The position numbers and the translations under genes are program-made. Shown here piece by piece: positions 1 through 11,500 of a stretch of DNA of 64,000 bases. Each line of letters opens with the position of its first letter. Position 1 is the stretch's first letter. The notes below the pieces were generated by a model. The model saw only the letters and a program-made list of their open reading frames with translations. It searched no databases and had not been told where the DNA came from. Source of the stretch: Tubiluchus corallicola (lineage: Eukaryota > Priapulida > Priapulimorpha > Priapulimorphida > Tubiluchidae). The stretch spans positions 64,001 through 128,000 of the forward strand of contig JAQGDQ010000474.1 of the NCBI GenBank assembly GCA_030141605.1. The letters run 5' to 3'.

Positions 1-198
1 ATGGATTTGACAAATCACCCTCCGAACGTTTCTAACTCAAAATTTAACACAAAAAACAACTCGTGATTATTGATTGGAAAGGTTAACTAATAACATGACA
101 GTTAATATTATGACTTGGTAGTAATTGCTAGTTGACTGATGGCACCCGTAATTTTTAACTTACGTGCATGTATTGTTGCTATTTGGTTGTCTTTTCAG

Positions 199-1148
199 GT
201 GGACATTACTGGGAACAGGGCTAGTCTATGGAATAACTCGACAAGGGCGATTAAAGAAAAAAGAAGACAGGAGGCGAGCCTACGAAGCCGAACAGAAAGT
301 TATTAGGGATGCAAAATTAGTAATTGAGAAAAAACGTGCTACAAAGGGTAATTTTATATTTAATTTCTTTACCAGGTGAAAAAGTGATGAAAAAATGCAC
401 ATTTACAGCAGGAAGTTGTTAACAGGCACAAATTCATTAGTACCCTGGCTGAGCCATAATTTTTTATGTTTTCCCTTACTCCTTTTAACTGGACACTGAT
501 CTTTTGTAGAATTTATTTTTCATACATTTTGCATTGTTATACTAGCCATCACATTTTTGTATTTTATGCCTTAAATTAGCCATAAATACTTCTTGGTCTG
601 CAAACTTGTTAAATGTTAAAATTCATCATTTTAAATTTAGACATATGAACTAGAAATTTGTTATAAATGGTTCTTTGAATCTACGTATCAATTGTTTAGT
701 TAAATAAGTTCTTTTGACTGATTGAGTGGTTGATTTAAACTGTCACTGTTGCCAGAAATATAGAGTTCAATCATTTAAAGTTCTTGAGTAGTCTTTCTGA
801 CACATTAGAGAACACTTTGAATTCTTTCCTTCCCTTAAGCTTGTTAAAACCTAAAGTTTGAGTGAAGTTGTCTGTGATGATTTACACGAATACTTTTTTA
901 CCTAGCCTTTCACAATTATGGTATAACTTTAAAGCCACATCTTTTTCAAGCAAAGCCAGTCCTAAAAACGGAAAACTTGGCCGATTGTCTAACATAATTG
1001 AATACCAGCAGCGTTGAGCAGCTTGCTAGAACTTTATTCTAATGTTTTTTAATAAACACTTTTTACTGTATTTTCAGAGGAAATGTTGTACTTAGCAAAA
1101 GAAGCAAACGTGCCAGTACCTGATGATTTTGAAAAGCAGTTCTCATAG
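199..1148 (+). CDS. ATP5ME: ATP synthase membrane subunit e, last two coding exons
   Basis: Two exons join in frame: 199-347 (after an acceptor ending tcttttcag) and 1078-1148 (after ttttcag), with the split codon G|AG and the stop TAG at 1146-1148. The 72 visible residues start with a membrane segment containing a GxGxxxG pattern (GTGLVYG). A very basic helical stretch follows (RLKKKEDRRRAYEAEQ, then KVIRDAKL), and the end is acidic, VPDDFEKQFS. This order, including KVIRDAKL, fits invertebrate subunit e of mitochondrial F1Fo ATP synthase, whose glycine motif helps dimerise the complex in the inner membrane. The N-terminal exon lies left of the window. The intron is 730 bp. A strong donor (ag|gtaaga, near 1155) right after the stop suggests an intron in the 3' UTR. 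The call rests on motif order and size, without an alignment. Confidence 0.75.
348..1077 (+). other. Intron of the ATP synthase subunit e gene
   Basis: The stretch is AT-rich and non-coding, bounded by gtaatt and ttttcag. I see no repeat family or RNA gene in it. Confidence 0.6.
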
Positions 1149-1950
1149 TTTTAGGTAAGAGTACATTTACTCATTGTGTTGATATTGTGCATTTTTCATA
1201 GTTTGTCAAGAAAATGTACCAGAATGCAAATACTAGATTTGCCAGATCTATGAAACTTACAATTTTACTGATAACAAAGCTATTCTTCCCCCTTTAATCG
1301 AAGTTCAAATTCTACAGACTTGCTTTTCACACCTCAATAATTTTTTTACTGTGCTGAGGCCCATATAAAAACATACTTTTCACTTAGGTATAAGCTAACT
1401 TTCTAACTTAAGTGCTAAAATATTTTTGGCTTCAGGGTCCATTTACTATAAGTATTTTTACAGAAAATGGCTAAATAGGGCATTGAAAACTTCAAATTTG
1501 AAATGAAAATTTTAGTTTAAAACTGCATGTCTATGTCTTGTTTATCCAGACTAACCCATCTGGCCAACTTTGTTCTGTGTATGAGCAAAATAGCTAATGG
1601 CTACATGCCAGTCTTTTTGGGAGCAGGGTTTGAAAATGCGTTAACTTTCATCATGCAATCTAGCAACTGCCCTACATTGTTTTTACAGGTAACACGAAGT
1701 AAACTTTCCAGCAGAGTTAGATTTGAAAAATGTTGATGAAACCATGGCTCGGTGCAACGTAAAGAATTTGCACTCATGCAACAGTATTTGACATTTATAT
1801 AAATATTAATAATTTGGATGCACATTGCAAGTTTTGCATCTCTTCGTTGTCATGTCATAGATATGTTAGAATAAATGGAGATTCTGTTCTAGGTCCTATA
1901 ACCTTTAAAAATCTTTTTTGATTTGTAGTAAATATTTCTAGCTTGAAATG
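1149..1950 (+). other. Probable 3' UTR or flank of the subunit e gene
   Basis: A consensus donor (near 1155) and a possible acceptor (ttgtttttacag, ending near 1689) could bracket a 3' UTR intron. An AATAAA near 1870 could be the poly(A) signal. The short frames here overlap on both strands and look like noise. Confidence 0.35.
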
Positions 1951-2005
1951 TATCACACACACACACACACACACGTGCACACACACACATGCGCACGCAC
2001 ACACA
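1951..2005. repeat. (CA)n microsatellite
   Basis: A run of CA dinucleotides with a few interruptions (cgtgca, tgcgca). Confidence 0.95.
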
Positions 2006-2323
2006 ACTATAATTTTAAGTTTTGATAACAGGTGGCACGACCTGTAAGCTTTAATTTGAAGATGAATGCTGGAGAAATTATTATATTAGCTTTACTACTG
2101 AATCACTTTGAAATGATAACATCAAGTACCATGTAGTTGTTCTACCCTTTTCCCATTTTACTCGTAAAGCCCCTACAAAATGGCCAGGTTGGCATGGCTG
2201 CATTCAAACTCACACACACAAAAATAATAATCCCTTATACCGAATTGTATTACCCGTCATCGGCAAGTTAATGTACACGTTCCATTATAAACCGCCCCCC
2301 GATTACTTGCTATATGCGACGCA

Positions 2324-2455
2324 AATTAATGTACAAGTGCCACCCACAACCCGCAGCATCAGAGACCAGAAACCATTAATCAAAAAACTAAATTAATGTA
2401 CAAGTGCCACCCACAGCCTGCAGCATCAGAGGCCAGAAACCATTAATCAAAATTT
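2324..2455. repeat. Two-copy 67-bp tandem duplication
   Basis: The unit beginning aattaatgtacaagtgcc at 2324 is repeated at 2391 with few changes. It ends about 30 bp from a splice donor of the THAP gene downstream. Confidence 0.85.
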
Positions 2456-2488
2456 TCATCACGATTATAATTTTATTATTGTACTTAC

Positions 2489-2571
2489 ATTCCTGCTTGA
2501 TTTCCTCATGAACTGCTTGGACTTCTGTCTGAGAGCTGGCTCCTATGTAATCATCTACATTACTCTCGAGT
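2489..2571 (-). CDS. Exon 3 of THAP gene A
   Basis: The acceptor is gattgtttag and the donor aat|gtaagt. Its first base completes the split Lys codon from exon 2, and it reads LESNVDDYIGASSQTEVQAV followed by HEEIKQE. Support comes from splice signals and phase, not from a recognised domain. Confidence 0.55.
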
Positions 2572-5500
2572 CTAAACAATCAACAGATAAAGAACATAGT
2601 TTTCAATGTGGCAGCAAGTGAAGTGATCACAAATAAAATAGTCCGGTTGTATCTCGTTATTTTCAGCAAGTACAATTATTTGCCAAACATCATCACTGTA
2701 GCGCTTCAAATTTGCTGAGAAGAGAATTTCAAGATGCACTTTTCATTACTATTATTATTCTATCATATAATTCAACACACAATAAATGGCCTACTTAATG
2801 TGATGATTATGACAAGGGTGGAATCTTTCTCATTATCAAAGCTATGCCTCTGAGATTAATCACTCAACTGGCAGAGGCATGTACGTGATTAGATGTGACC
2901 TTATCCCCTCCCCCCCATTTCAAAACAAACAATCAATATTGAACATGCCGACCACATATCCACTCACTGCCACACTTGGTGCTATTCTTAACTTCAGTCA
3001 ACAAGCATACGCTGAGACCACTTAGCTGGTTATTCTCACCTTACTGATTATTAACGTGTGAGTATAAATGTTTTACATGTATACTAATTATACACCTCCC
3101 TTGTATTATGTACAGCTTAGTAGTGACTTGAAGACGACTGGCACAAGATCCTATTATGTATCGTGTTGGTCTAGTTATAATTTGACTAGGAAAACAAGTG
3201 AACATTTTTTTATGTTCAGCCATTTCATATCATTGAAAAATACAGTGAAACTGCTTCATACCAGCTGTACTTTGGGACTGCAAAAAAGCTGGCGTTAAGA
3301 GAAATTTGCATTATAAAACGGCACGTTTATTCATACATGTCTCTGAATATGGACATTTCATCGCTAAAAATATGGGCTTTAAGCAAGGTGGGAGCTATAG
3401 CGGGGGGGGGGGGTTATTATAACAAGGCTTAACTGCAGTATCCATAGACCTACTTTTAAGCAGTGTTGCTAAACTAATGCGAATATGAAACTAATGTGTG
3501 ATACCACAACTAAATTTTGAGCCGGCATATTACATGTGGTTTATATTTTCCACTAAATCCAGTTGTAAGATGTTATGAAACAAATGCAAACGTGTAGGCT
3601 ACGCTAAATGCAAAAGAGAAGTTTTGCACATTAGGCAGTTAAAGCTTTCTTTAAACCTTACTTGACTGTTATTTGACTGTCATCAGTTTCTTCGTGTAGA
3701 TTCGTGAGACCTTCGTTTGCTTTACTAGTTGCATTCACGCGGCTCGTATCAACAGACGTAGGAAGTGGAGAATTTTCTGCGAGATCATCGCCACTGCCAT
3801 CAACTTCTATACACAGACGTTTGCGACCATTGCGACGAGGCCTGCCAGTTTCAGTCACGTGGCTCACGTCAGCAGTTGTAGGGTCGGGGAAATTTTGTGT
3901 AGGCCCGTTGCCACCAACAAAATGCTGAAAATGTAAATTTTGCTTTCCTGTGAAACGCAATTGAAACTGCGAAATGTATGAGAAAATGTAAAATCATCCA
4001 GAAAAAACATTCCCTGAAAATTCTTTGACAAAACAAAAATTTCAAGTCAATAAGGCATAAAACTTTAACAAAATAATAATGTGTATATTACACACCGGAA
4101 AAATTCAGTTGTCAATTTTGTTCTAGTTTTGCTAAACTTTTTAAAGATGTGATGTTCAAATTTGTACATAAAGAAGAAAATTTTTTATAATTTTTACTGC
4201 TTTAAACGAAAAAGAAACTCAGGCTTTGACGTACATAACTTCGAAACCTTCCGTCTACTTAGATCACTTTACGAAGCTTTAGTTAGAAATGGTCGACAGC
4301 TGAATTAATCTCATTCAGGAGAGATTTAGTCGATTCTCGAAGGGAACTTTTTCAGTTTAGGAACATCTTTCATTTTTCTTACCTTAAAGAAGGTAAGTTC
4401 TTAAAGTTCGTAAGATTTTTCTTTAAGTTATGTTCACAAAGAAACATCAAAAGCCGAGTTTTTTCATTTAAAACAGTAAATTTTGGAAAATCTCCTTTTG
4501 CTTCTTAAACAACACATTTTTAAAAAATTAACAAAAATAAAACTAATCTTACAACAAATTTCTTCTAGTGTATAGTATGTATATATCTGCACATATATAT
4601 ATATTACATTTTCTTTTCAATTTTTTTCTGGGCGACCCTATAAATTGAGAAATCGAAACTTTAAATGTAACAAAACAAAGACCTATGGACTGCACGGTTA
4701 AATGAATAATTAATATTTTGATGAATAAACAGAATACATTTGATTCCGAATAAATGTGCTATTCTTCATTTGTGGTCTGCAAATCCAAAGTACAATATTA
4801 TATCTACAGGATTATAGGCACGTAATTAATGATGTTCTAGTAGTGAAAGATCTTGGTGAAACACGACCATAATTTGTATCCTATTTTTTCTAAACATTGT
4901 GCAAACATAGCATCTGGTGATTCCCAGAAATATAAATTTTTAAATCCTAATCAAACTCTATAGAAGGTTACGCGCGAACCTGCTTGAGAAAAATTAAGTT
5001 GTCAACAAAATTTTTCGGTTCGATTGATTAGTGCAAAATTAGGCTGTAACAGTCATGTCTCCGGCTGTATTTACTGAAAAACGTAAACAGCTAATTCAGA
5101 TGTGCCGTTATACTTTGCATGTAATGTCTAAATTTTCAATTTTAATTGATTTTGTTTTAATAGATTGTAATGTGTAGCATATGTATCCCTAATGCATAAG
5201 ATGGTACACTTACAAAAGTGGCCAAGTTATACCAGTGCAAGGGCTCAGTGTTTACCATATTGTTTTGTTCATAAATATCTAGTCAAACAACTAGAAACCA
5301 ACTGTAAGTTATGTCAACATCCTGCAGGTGATTTGCCCTCTGTTCAATTACAGTCTAGTCTCGTTATCTCGCCACTGTCCGTCTAAGACAAATTTTTGGC
5401 GAGAGGTGAGTATGGCGAGATAATGGGAATATAACGAAGTTACCGTATTTTCCCATGTATAAGAGACCCTTTTTCGCTCAGAATTTTCACTTTAAAAATA

Positions 5501-7865
5501 GGGGGTCTCTTATACATGGGAGTAAGCCAACCCTTGGAGAAGTCTGCAGCTGGGTCCTCAAGGCGTGGAATGGTGTAAAGCCAGAGGTCATTATTAAATC
5601 TTTCAAGAAGTGTGGCATCTCCAATGCCATGGACGGCACAGAGGACAATGCTATTTTTGAGCAGAGTGACTCCTCTGATGATGAACTGGCTGGAATTGCT
5701 GAAGGTCTGACTCCAGTTGATATTTTTGATGAGAGTGATGAGGAATTTAATGATTTCTATGATGAATAAAGTTATTCATTACCAAAAAACTTTTTTCCAG
5801 AATTTTTGCCTAAAAATTGAAGGGGTCTCTTATACACAAGGGTCTCTTATACATGGGAAAATACGGTAGTCTATATGTATATACATACTGTACATAATAG
5901 TTGATTAACATAGTGTTCCTCTATGTACATATAAAATATATTTCGCATTATGATACCAATCAACATTAAATCAGAAATGAAAATGTCATAAAAATAATCT
6001 TAGAATGTTACTTTTTTATTGCTGCCAATTCCACACCTCAACTTGAAACGTTGCAGCCATCCGTTAGAGTACTGGAAGTCGGTTATGCCCAGTTCATTTC
6101 CAAAGTGCTTGGCCTTTTCGCGCAAAACAGCATCAGTGATGACGACATTTTGCGATCGTGCTGTCGTCAACCATAGCTGAAGTGCCATTTCCAGATTAGA
6201 ATGCTGTCCACGTCGCAATTTCGTTGAGCCACTGTGACCATGACTTTGCATCCATTTTTCTTTATTCGCTATTATATCTCCTACACTTCTCCGGCTAACA
6301 GGATTACCAAATTTCGCACTAAATACAGTAGCAATTTCCTGCTGTGTCTTTGAAGAATTATTCGTATGATAAATACAAATTTCCTTTTTTTGTTCAGGAT
6401 TAAGACAAAACAGTTTTCGCTTCAGAGACATCATGTAAAGTTGCTCACACTTTGTGGAAACTCAAACTTAAATGCAGCTTTGGTGTTATAGAGTAAGGAT
6501 ATCGGTGACGCTTTAGTTTCTCTGCGCATTAACCAACCACAGCACTCCTAATCTAATCCTGGTGAGACACACACTAGATTAATTATGTCTGTCTATCGAG
6601 TACAGCAGCATTGTCTACATACCGCGGTTATATTCATCGACACACGGTATATGTATTGATCGATTCACCTCTGAGTTTGTCTGTTTGGCGTCATAACGAA
6701 TATAGTTTACATAAGCACTCATCCTAGAATGAGGTGGCGAGGGCGAGAAGCGACGGTGGCGACTTAACGAGGTAAATATCAAAGCAGGAAATCCGTCCTG
6801 GTACTTTCTATGGCGAGAGACGAGTTTGGCGGCATAACGAGGCTAGACCGTAACATTGTAGTAAAAAAAAATTTCATTGTGATACACTCTGAAGCTGATT
6901 GTAATCATATTACTGGTACTTTTTTTAATCTCTAAAATCGCTGTATTTAGAATTATCATGTTAAACATTTGAAATTTCAGTAACTCTACTTCACTACTTT
7001 ACTGCTTAATGGCCACAGACATTTTAACCTATAATCTTCCTATTAGCTGTCTTAATTACGGGTATAGAATGTTAAAAACAAAATGCTGATTTCACTTCTT
7101 TAGATTAATACTTTTTATTTTAGTAAGTTTTGGTATGCGTTGAAGTCACTATGTGACACATTGCACTCAAGGTACTATAACAAAATACTGTTTAAATTGT
7201 TTTTAATGGTTTTTCAACTGTATTGTAAGGCCAAGACATTATTTTATGACACTGTTAGACGTAGCATTCACGACAGCCGACAGTGTGGATTATAGGTGCA
7301 ATTTGGGTGCCTTGTCGGTGACTCCACCTGTTACACTGATGTCAAGCACACTGACCCACGCTCAGCCTCCAATGTGGCTTAAGCAGGCTGGGACATAAGC
7401 TTGTGTTTAACAACAACTGCCTTTAGTAAACTATATGATAACAATGAAATGTCCAATCAGCAGATACCCTGATTGTGCTTTTTGTATAAGCAGATTTCCA
7501 GTAGTCAAAAAACGGCTCGATAATTTAAGCAGAATTTGCAAGAAACGACTACAAAATATAGGCAGGAGTGCCTAATTAAGTCATTATCACAAAGGAACTA
7601 AGCGAGTAAGATAAGCTTTAAGACAAATGGGCAACAAAAAAATTTACTAAGTCTCTCTTGCCTTTGAACATACGAACATGTCGTAACTGCGAAGTACTTT
7701 TGCTACATTTAGCTGATCACGTGGTCGTCTGCAAGCTTTTATCCACCTTTTGCATCTTTCCAACTGTTTGTTAGGCCGTGGAAATGGAATAAATTTAATT
7801 GTTCCTAGACGACTCTTATATCGACTGTCTGAGTTACATAAGCCCCACTGACATCTTTTAACCAT
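2489..7865 (-). CDS. THAP-domain protein A, three exons
   Basis: Exon 1 is 7662-7865, exon 2 is 3662-3924 and exon 3 is 2489-2571; phases 0, 2 and 1 join cleanly. Exon 1 begins MVKRCQWGLC and supplies three zinc ligands (C5, C10, C66), the FPRP proline and W41. Exon 2 starts with codons for HF, giving the fourth ligand H69, so an intron splits the zinc site. THAP domains are C2CH fingers that bind DNA in gene regulators and in P-type transposases. After the finger the protein is acidic and low in complexity, with a basic patch RPRRNGRKRL. Exon 1 ends ttcaaag|gcaaga, which needs a GC-AG intron. Nested pogo-like transposons occupy the first intron. Exon 3 ends at a GT donor, so the gene continues or is broken to the left; no stop was found. 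Confidence 0.65.
2900..3660. other. Intron 2 of THAP gene A, no feature seen
   Basis: A homopolymer C run near 2900 and a G run near 3402 are the only marked features. Confidence 0.4.
3662..3924 (-). CDS. Exon 2 of THAP gene A
   Basis: The acceptor is tttacattttcag and the donor aa|gtaagg. It opens with HFVGGNGPTQNFPDP, the usual continuation of a THAP finger after the third cysteine, and ends in an acidic stretch (EETDDSQITV) with two bases of a split codon. Confidence 0.7.
3925..5350. other. Intron 1 of THAP gene A, AT-rich, left part
   Basis: No coding or RNA feature was recognised up to the transposon at 5351. A short TA-rich run lies near 4590. Confidence 0.4.
5443..5866 (+). mobile_element. 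Nested pogo-like element with 27-bp perfect TIRs
   Basis: The first 27 bases (ccgtattttcccatgtataa, then gagaccc) are exactly inverted at the right end, and TA lies on both sides (5441-5442, 5867-5868). Each end carries a further inverted copy of the motif just inside. The matching position in the copy at 54704 holds a single TA, so the insertion site is known exactly. Confidence 0.92.
5545..5769 (+). pseudogene. C-terminal remnant of a pogo/Tigger-type transposase
   Basis: The nested element is open from 5455 to a stop at 5769. Its usable part contains VKPEVIIKSFKKCGISNAMD, then GTEDNAIFEQSDSSDDE and an acidic tail. This is the typical C-terminus of pogo/Tigger DDE transposases (also seen in domesticated POGK- and JRK-like proteins). 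The DNA-binding half and the catalytic D, D and D/E residues are absent, so it is a deletion relic. The frame upstream of about 5545 runs through the terminal repeat and is not expected to be protein. Confidence 0.75.
6000..6434 (-). CDS. Truncated pogo-like transposase: two HTH domains only, copy 1
   Basis: This is an intact 144-codon frame. Residues about 5-55 form a psq/CENP-B N-terminal helix-turn-helix (LNPEQKKEICIYH... RRSVGDII). Residues about 75-135 form a second CENP-B-like HTH (ALQLWLTTARSQNVVITDAV ... YSNGWLQRFKLRCGI). The DDE catalytic domain is missing. The last residues, SNKKVTF, come from what is 3' non-coding DNA in the sister copy at 54704, so an internal deletion joined the HTH region to the tail. 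The product could bind transposon ends without cutting them. The copy at 29514 has the same length and near-identical sequence. Confidence 0.75.
   Translation of the reverse strand: MMSLKRKLFCLNPEQKKEICIYHTNNSSKTQQEIATVFSAKFGNPVSRRSVGDIIANKEKWMQSHGHSGSTKLRRGQHSNLEMALQLWLTTARSQNVVITDAVLREKAKHFGNELGITDFQYSNGWLQRFKLRCGIGSNKKVTF
6853..7661. other. Intron 1 of THAP gene A, right part
   Basis: AT-rich. Around 7255-7400 there is a more GC-balanced patch (gacagccgacagtgtggatt and on) that may be a repeat fragment, but I recognise no family. Confidence 0.35.
7662..7865 (-). CDS. Exon 1 of THAP gene A (THAP finger, first part)
   Basis: Sixty-eight codons from ATG at 7865, ending VCSK just before the intron. 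It matches the THAP E exon at 28540-28737 in layout and wording: MVKRC.WG.CN at the start, FP.PNK in the middle, then RWIKAC. An upstream ATG in the same frame is possible, but MVKRC aligns with the starts of the paralogues. Confidence 0.7.
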
Positions 7866-7869
7866 AGTT

Positions 7870-8339
7870 ATAACCATAAAAAATGACACAAAATGAACTA
7901 TTTCGGTGTACAAATATTACACTGACATATGCTAATACACAACTGGAGCTCATGTCCTGAAAAAATGGCGACACTTAGCTTCTGGACGTGTGTTGAAAAA
8001 CATGCACGCTGATTGGACAGTCAGCAGAGTTTGAGTGAGCATCAGTGAGAGGTTTGGTACATCATACATTAACGAATGAAACTTTAGGCATTTTCAGTAA
8101 TACAGAAACGAAGCGATTAAAATTTTGAAAAACTAACGACAATGCACGAAAACCAACAGGACAACAGCTGATAACAATGTATTAAATCGTTGATAATAAA
8201 TAATATTAGAATATTTTTTACCGACAACGCCGACTGTAAGACGCCATGACACCCTGCTACCGGAAACAAATGGCGCCATTCCGGCGGCCAAACAGATCGC
8301 AAAGTTTATGCATATAGGACACAACAGGACGTGTACGGT
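7870..8339. other. Upstream flank of THAP gene A
   Basis: Presumed promoter side of THAP A. No TATA box or other element stands out; short frames on the minus strand at 8117-8324 look accidental. Confidence 0.3.
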
Positions 8340-9344
8340 CAGATCTCTGATTCCGCCAGCGGAGGCGGTCTATTTTTAACATTTAGTGCTAATAATTTGG
8401 ACATATTTACCCCCTATAACATGCCACATTACACATATTCCTCATTCATCTAGTAATTTAAAAACAGCGGTACACATGATACCCCCCCCAAAAAAAAACA
8501 CACCATATCTGCAACTCATTGTGTCCCGAAGTTTACCTGTCACTTTCTATAGAGAATAAACAGACTGCATCATTTTGTCAGGACTGTATAAACTCATTCA
8601 TAGGTTCCTCTGTGTAAATTAGAATAAATGAAATTATTGCACTCACCATTTTGCAGAGATGTTTGACACAATTAGTCGGCTTTGGAGTGGGCAAACATGT
8701 TGGGACGTTAAAAATACTGGGTGGATCCACTGGCCTGGTGTGACCACCAGGAACTTTGACCATTTGAGTATCCGATGGCCAATGCTTTTCGCAAAAGAAA
8801 AATTTCGATGGATCAACAACAAAGCCTTTGCATGGGGGAAGAACACTTAGCCATTTCTGTTTCTCTACTTGATCTCTTGGCAGTCTGAACACACGACACT
8901 TGTTCTCCGTGTCATAGTTACCTCTGCATTTCACAACACCACACTTGTTAGGCATGCTGCTGAGCACAGATATATAAAATCCACCAGAAATTTTGAAAAT
9001 AATCCACAAAGAAACAAACACAAGCATGAAAACAACGGTTCACTTGACTTTCAACAATGTGAGTTTCCAACAATGACAAAGCACTATTTCCGGTAAAACA
9101 CACGCCTAAAGTAGTGCACTACTTAAGAAGTAAAAATGAACACTAATTTCCTTTGATACATAAAATAAACAATTGGTACTTTTCTCCCGTAATGTAAAGA
9201 ACCAAATAAATGAAAAATAATAGTCGCTATCTACCGATCCGTTCATTCTTTAATTTCCAAGATCACTACTCTCTAAAGCGCACGATTTCTAGATTATGTC
9301 CATTACGAGTATTGATCGCCTCAGCTAGCGGAGCCAGAGATCTG
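8340..9344 (-). mobile_element. P-element-like transposon, 1,005 bp, enclosing a THAP exon
   Basis: The left end cagatctctgattccgccag and the reverse complement of the right end, cagatctctggctccgctag, extend as 31-bp inverted repeats that agree at 26 positions. The eight flanking bases are tgtacggt (8332-8339) and ggtacagt (9345-9352), a duplication with two differences. Terminal repeats of 31 bp, an 8-bp duplication and a THAP-coding first exon are the hallmark combination of the P superfamily. The catalytic region is absent, so this is a deletion derivative. Confidence 0.72.
8647..8955 (-). CDS. THAP finger exon B, inside the P-like element
   Basis: This is a 103-codon exon from ATG (8955) to a donor atg|gtgagt, phase 0. 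The finger is complete: ligands C5, C10, C55 and H58, the LPRD proline P26 and W35, reading MPNKCGVVKC ... FRLPRD ... KQKWLSVLP ... FFFCEKHWP. THAP fingers of this FCEKHW type are common in invertebrate THAP proteins and P-like transposases. A Pro-rich segment follows (VDPPSIFNVPTCLPTPKPTN). No second exon was found in the 300 bp left inside the element, so the product is probably truncated. In P elements the first exon likewise encodes the THAP DNA-binding domain. Confidence 0.75.
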
Positions 9345-9352
9345 GGTACAGT

Positions 9353-11500
9353 ACGTACAGTACAGTAGTCCATATAATTTTTGCATTTACACTATAGAAA
9401 ACGAGACTAAAAACAGCAACTTATTAATAAATGTTGATGCACTAACTGAAAGGAAAGAAACGTAAACTATTTATTGATATCCAGGTTTTACGGTTCTGCT
9501 TGCTTGGCTAGGCACTATTCAATAAGTAAAGATCACTAAAATAGGCACTACATGTGTTAATATGCCACTGAAATATTTTTTCCAGAAAAAGTAATTATGA
9601 GAAAGTTGAATTTGCTAACTATCATAATACCTGTAACAATAATTGCCTGGCAATCTTTTCACAAATATTTGCAAAAACAAAAAATGTATAATATTTATAG
9701 AATAACTAATAGCAGGTTGTAATTGCTCACGCAAACCATGACAACTGGCAGCGAACTTCTATTACTGTGAGTAATCTCGATCTTGGCGTTTATGAATTGC
9801 AAATTATGAGTTAACAAAGAAATAAAGTACATGTTTTTCAAAGTAGATTGATACATGTATATGTGGAATATAGTAAATGATATTATGTGCAGATGCTGCA
9901 AAAGTAGATGCAGATTAACGGTAGGTCGGTTAGATAACAAAAAAACATATGTTCCAAACATTAGCTGGTGAACATGACAAATTAGCTTTACTGCCCAGTA
10001 TCAGGTCGGGAAACTTGAAACAACTTACACTATTTCTTATTGCATTTACCACATTCCTGCTACACATATTCAGGGTATTTTGCACACATATTAAATACGA
10101 AAAGGTTAAAAACGCAAAGTGAACTTCTGCTCGCTTAACAGCAACAGTTCAATGTGTGGTATACTCGCAGCTCATCAGCTAGATCGGACATTCCTGCCAA
10201 GACGTTACTCACCCTACGCAGCCCAAGCTTGGCGAGTGCAAATATACTACCACAAATGCCCAAACTGATTAGATTTAATGCAAGTTATTAATTAACTCAG
10301 GTAAACAGAGTGGTGGAATTCGATTTCATTATTTCTTTTCTTCATATTTATAAAAAATGAGTGGACATTTAATTAGGCTCATACAATAAGGTAAAAAATG
10401 CAAAACTAATTAGCTGATGCCTAAAAAACATTTAAGTCTTCTGTTTAACTAACTAATAGAATATTTAGTAATTCAGAAATGTAAGAAGCCAGAAATTAGT
10501 AAACTTAATCATGGGCGCTGCCAGAGGTTAAAAATTGGATGCACAAGCAGCTAGGGGGTCTGAGGGAGCATTGTAAGCTCCCACAGCAGGATTTGCAGGA
10601 GGAATACATTATCCTATATTTAAGGACATTTTGGAGGCCTCAAATGAGATCTAAACGCTGGTACATAGACTTCCTCAAATGTGACATATTCTGCTTTAAT
10701 AAATATATTTTACCTACATTTACCTTGGTAATATTCATTGTACTCTACTGTAGTAGTCATATATCTTAAAAGCAAGTTCGTAATACAATGCAATGCGGAT
10801 GACCCATTACTTAAGTTTAATTTATTTAGTGTTAAGATGATCTATCCAGCAAAATGTGGACAGCCAAACACAAAACTGTTATGAGAATGTTAAGTTTACA
10901 GCCCACCCCACTGTTCATACAAAATTTAATATGTTTGCATGCGTGCTAATTTTTTGCAATTTTACTGCATTATAAACCATTTTGTGGTTGCTAGAAGTTA
11001 CTTCCTCAGACAAGTTCACCTCAAGCTCATGACTCATAATTTCATTACTGCTGTGAAAGGGGGCCCAGGCCGCTTGCCCCCCCCCCAAATGCAGTAGTGC
11101 AGTTACAGTTAGCTAAAAACTGTCTAGACAATGGAAATCGATAAGCGAATCGACACTATGTAAGTGATATACATAAACATAACTTTACTATGCAAATCAG
11201 CTGATTGCTTGGGGATTGCGCAAACAAACAATGGTTGGTGTGGTCTCTTGGTTTGCTGTTGAAAAACTTCATTTAGCCATAAAAAAATTCTTTTAGAAAT
11301 TTTGTGGGCACACGTGTAAAGTGCGTCCGCCTGCCGGTGCCCATGAACCTAATGGGTTGTGAATAAAAAATCCCACAATTAAAAAAGAAGGAAAAACAAA
11401 GAAAGAACACAACATTTTTAGCTACAACAGTTCTTCTTCAGATGACTACAGAAGCGCAAAAAAGAGAAAGAATCATAAGAAATTACTAGAAGTACTAAAC
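9353..11500. other. Gene-poor AT-rich stretch
   Basis: No gene recognised. The regions near 10510-10600 (ggggtctgagggagcattg) and 11058-11090 (a C10 run next to gggcccaggccgc) look like ends of degraded DNA transposons, but I could not pair them. Confidence 0.3.

Larger units (their letters stand above)
5351..6850 (-). mobile_element. pogo/Tigger-like transposon, copy 1 (contains a nested element)
   Basis: The ends are inverted: cagtctagtctcgtta on the left, and on the right the reverse complement of cggtctagcctcgtta, each followed by further cgttat/cgagata motifs. TA flanks both sides (5349-5350 and 6851-6852), as expected for Tc1/mariner/pogo elements. It encodes a truncated 144-residue transposase on the minus strand and has lost the catalytic domain. 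A second element sits at 5443-5866. Sister copies are at 29306-30353 and 54704-55386. Confidence 0.85.
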
